This document shows positions 61,753 through 64,000 of a stretch of 64,000 bases of DNA, one piece after another. A model generated the notes under the pieces. It did not search any database, had not been told where the DNA came from, and saw only the letters and a program-made list of their open reading frames with translations. Positions within the stretch are counted from its first letter, which is position 1. Each line of letters opens with the position of its first letter. The position numbers were made by a program, and so were the translations under genes. This stretch comes from Flammeovirgaceae bacterium SG7u.111 (GTDB lineage: Bacteria; Bacteroidota; Bacteroidia; Cytophagales; Flammeovirgaceae), in the NCBI GenBank assembly GCA_034044135.1, contig CP139021.1, positions 2,557,635 to 2,621,634 of the forward strand, given 5' to 3'.

Positions 61753-63975
61753 CCTTATCTTCTTAATAATCTTCTTAGTAGTAGAAGCTACTCTAACAAT
61801 GGCGACCGAACAATCAGCTCCTTCGGCAACTTGGGTGGAGAAATTGCCTACCATCGCTTTGGAGAGGATTCCTACTTTGGCAGTGCCTATTACCAACAGG
61901 TCAAACTCGCTCGATACATCTATCAACGCCTGCACAGGCGAATCGGAAGTGAGTAAACGAACTTGATAAAGCGACTTGGAATTATTTTCCTGCAATACCT
62001 TTATCATCATCTTGTCTGCATGGAGACGATGGATGGGCTTGAAATCTTTTGGAAGGATATTGATAAATGTGATTTCTCCTCCAAACTTATCTGCCAGTGC
62101 CCCTGCCAGCTTGAGCATCAGTTCCAAATTACCTTTCCCCCCCACCGAAACAGCTATCTTTTTTGGAGCAAAGTTCCCTTCTTTCAGCCCTTTGAAGTTG
62201 AACAGCAAGATATCGTTGGAAGCCCCGCTCACCACTTGTTCCATGAGCGTAGTAGTCGATTTCTTTTGGGGTTTTTCTGGTTTGGGCGTGTAGCCCATCA
62301 CTATCAGGTTACAGCGCTCTTCTTCTGCAGTATGGATAATACCTTGGGAAATACTGCGCGAAGCCCGCAGTACAGGACGAATGGGAAAATCTACTTGCAT
62401 TTGCATTTCCTCGGTACGCTTAAGCAGTTCCAATGATGAGCCTGCATCGGAGAGGGCAGCTTGGAAATCTACTTGTTCGGGGGTGTTTACCACACTAAGG
62501 GCTACAATCTCCCCTTTGCTCTTTTTCAAGAGAATATTAGAAACGGTTAAAATACCCTTTTGGGTGAGTGGGTTGGCCATAGGGACCAATATTTTGCTAT
62601 GGAAGCCAAGCATGGGTTGTTTGGTTTCGGAAAGCACCAAGTTGATGCCAGACTTAGAGCGGTTTTCGTTCTTTTTGGAATAGAACCAATAGACTGCAAA
62701 GCCAGCTAAGCCCAATTGTAAGCCGAAAAGGATAGACATCCAATCCAAAGAACTCAACAAGCCAAGGTTGGCAATGAGTGTAGCTGCGGGAAGCATTTTT
62801 TTCCACCAAGCAATTTTTATATTCTTAGGTTGTTTCCTATATATTTTTCTGAGGCTAAGAGAAACAGGAAGCAGGGAAGCCAACAAGGCAAAGTTTGCCG
62901 ACTTTACAATGAACTCTAGGTCGAAGAATAGTAGGGCTGCCATTACCAGTGCACCACCTGCTAGAATGGCCGTTTGAGGAGTTTTGTTTTTCTCATGGAG
63001 TTGGCCAAGTAACTTAGGGACAAAACCGTCTTTCCCCATGGCAAAAATCTGTCGGGCTTGGGAAACCAAAGTGCTGTTGAGCGCACTTAGCGAAGCCAAA
63101 ATCCCTCCTGCCGAAATCAATACCCAACCGTATTTGCCTAAGCTCTCCGAGGCAACGAGTACTAAAGGAGCATTGGATGCTGCAAGTTGCTCCCACGGAA
63201 TGACCATAATAGAGATGACTGCTACGGCAAGGTAGCCGGCAAAGCTAACCTCCATCGAATACTTCATAGCCAAAGGGACAACCTGCTTGGGGGTGCGGAT
63301 TTCATCGCTGCTATTGGCAATGAGCTGGTAGCCAAAGAAAGAAATATAGATGATGGATATAGCTGAAAATGTTCCGCCGTAACCTTTTGGAAACATGGGT
63401 TTCACATTTTCAATATCTAGCAAAGGCAATGAGAAAAGGATAAGAACCAACAGGATAGCCAAGTTGCCCCATGTAAGAACTCCTTGGATTTTATCTGCCC
63501 CATTCGTGCCTTTTGCATTAAGCAAAGTAAGAAGAAGGACAATACCTGCGGAAATCAGTCTGACTTGAAAATCGGACAGTTCGAAGCCCAAAGAAGTGGT
63601 GAAGTACTGGGCAAAGCCTATGGCATAAAGCCCACAGGCAAAGATGCTCCCCAGCGCCAAGTACCAGCCCGTGGCAAAGCCGCCAAAGCTCCCCAGCGTT
63701 TTGTACACATAGGCATAGCCCCCGCCTGATACGGGAAGGGTTTTGGAAAGCTCGGCATAGACCAGTGTGGTAAGGAAGGCAAGCCCACCGCAAATAACGT
63801 AGCTCAACCAAACAGAAGGGCCTGCTTTGTCGGCTGCCAGCCCTATAAGCACATATACACCAGCGCCCATAAGCGCACCTACGCCAATAGTAGTAGCTCC
63901 GAATAGGCTGATATGTCTCTCGAAAGTGACGGGTATAATTTTCTTCTTGTATATCTCTTCTATTTTGCCAGCCAT
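61750..63975 (-). CDS. APC-family amino acid permease with C-terminal universal stress protein domains
   Basis: Protein of 741 residues. About 12 membrane spans in the first 430 residues show the APC pattern (ISLFGATTIGVGALMGAGVYVLIG; VSGGGYAYVYKTLG; AISIIYISFFGYQLIANSSDEIRTPKQVVPLA). After a basic linker, two universal-stress-protein-like domains follow (about 460-590 and 600-735: KILVPMANPLTQKGILTVSNILLKK, CNLIVMGYTPKP, then FDLLVIGTAKVG). APC-USP fusions are known in bacteria, and the USP part may sense nucleotides or stress to control cationic amino acid or polyamine transport. Substrate unknown. Convergent with the TlpA-like gene. Confidence 0.88.
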   Translation of the reverse strand: MAGKIEEIYKKKIIPVTFERHISLFGATTIGVGALMGAGVYVLIGLAADKAGPSVWLSYVICGGLAFLTTLVYAELSKTLPVSGGGYAYVYKTLGSFGGFATGWYLALGSIFACGLYAIGFAQYFTTSLGFELSDFQVRLISAGIVLLLTLLNAKGTNGADKIQGVLTWGNLAILLVLILFSLPLLDIENVKPMFPKGYGGTFSAISIIYISFFGYQLIANSSDEIRTPKQVVPLAMKYSMEVSFAGYLAVAVISIMVIPWEQLAASNAPLVLVASESLGKYGWVLISAGGILASLSALNSTLVSQARQIFAMGKDGFVPKLLGQLHEKNKTPQTAILAGGALVMAALLFFDLEFIVKSANFALLASLLPVSLSLRKIYRKQPKNIKIAWWKKMLPAATLIANLGLLSSLDWMSILFGLQLGLAGFAVYWFYSKKNENRSKSGINLVLSETKQPMLGFHSKILVPMANPLTQKGILTVSNILLKKSKGEIVALSVVNTPEQVDFQAALSDAGSSLELLKRTEEMQMQVDFPIRPVLRASRSISQGIIHTAEEERCNLIVMGYTPKPEKPQKKSTTTLMEQVVSGASNDILLFNFKGLKEGNFAPKKIAVSVGGKGNLELMLKLAGALADKFGGEITFINILPKDFKPIHRLHADKMMIKVLQENNSKSLYQVRLLTSDSPVQALIDVSSEFDLLVIGTAKVGILSKAMVGNFSTQVAEGADCSVAIVRVASTTKKIIKKIR

Positions 63976-64000
63976 ATCCGATTTGAATTGATTTGCAAGA

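Noticed and set aside
1-64000. tRNA and rRNA genes
   Set aside because: No cloverleaf with the usual T-loop GGTTCGA-type sequence or rRNA segments was noticed by eye; a tRNAscan or Infernal run would be decisive.

Overview
The window looks like chromosome of a free-living, probably marine or soil, member of the Bacteroidota, most likely order Cytophagales. The reasons are a SusC/SusD polysaccharide locus, a promoter of the TTTG / TAnnTTTG type, many lipoproteins, few clear Shine-Dalgarno sequences, and families typical of the phylum (DUF1599, BT_3928-type DoxX, DUF6377, permease-prefix ABC transporters). The species cannot be named from the sequence alone.

Layout. 0-7.9 kb holds housekeeping genes: end of nadA, nadB, an EamA exporter behind a possible leader-peptide attenuator, the type IIA topoisomerase A subunit (parC-like), a truncated haemoglobin and a DUF4136 lipoprotein. 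8.2-14.1 kb is a cobalamin riboswitch followed by four tightly packed genes resembling hmuT-hmuU-hmuV-hmuS, ending in a secreted, membrane-anchored CobN-like chelatase. 14.1-15.6 kb is an aldehyde dehydrogenase. 15.7-26.9 kb is a polysaccharide utilisation locus with SusC, SusD, a SusE/F-like lipoprotein, two GH30 glycosidases and a DUF6377 regulator. 27-35.4 kb has a Tat-exported Gfo/Idh/MocA oxidoreductase with DoxX, a DUF1599 + DoxX pair, a peptide-type ABC permease, a lipoprotein cytochrome c, an aquaglyceroporin and a ChaN-like protein.

35.8-50.4 kb is accessory DNA and the most interesting part. From a tyrosine recombinase gene (48.2-49.2 kb, one base out of frame) leftwards to 37.9 kb, all intact genes lie on the minus strand, and most are followed by a palindromic site of about 70-120 bp. 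The outer arm next to each gene's 3' end repeats, inverted, the short sequence at that same gene's 5' edge (GTTGTAGGGC, GTTAGCCATA, GTTAGCATTA and others). Each gene has its own version. This is the expected signature of integron gene cassettes with attC sites, read away from an attI-like site beside the recombinase. Cassette contents include a SUKH-type immunity-like protein, lipoproteins, a matrixin protease, an oxidoreductase + AraC pair, MepB, a decayed DUF3592-like gene and a Crp-RidA-DJ-1 trio. An ORF-less group II intron sits in one attC-like site exactly in the inverse core GT^TAGC, antisense to the cassettes. A second attC-like site carries an identical 3' intron end at the same position, and a third holds a 57-bp MITE-like element.

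50.4-64 kb returns to ordinary genes: a non-coding array with 21-bp periodicity, PadR + FtsX-type ABC transporter, an acyl-CoA synthetase, a VOC protein, an unusual soluble AAA+/M41-peptidase fusion, a TlpA-like thioredoxin and an APC permease with universal-stress-protein domains. A structured 135-bp element occurs twice (35.6 and 51.1 kb), with base changes that keep the same stems.
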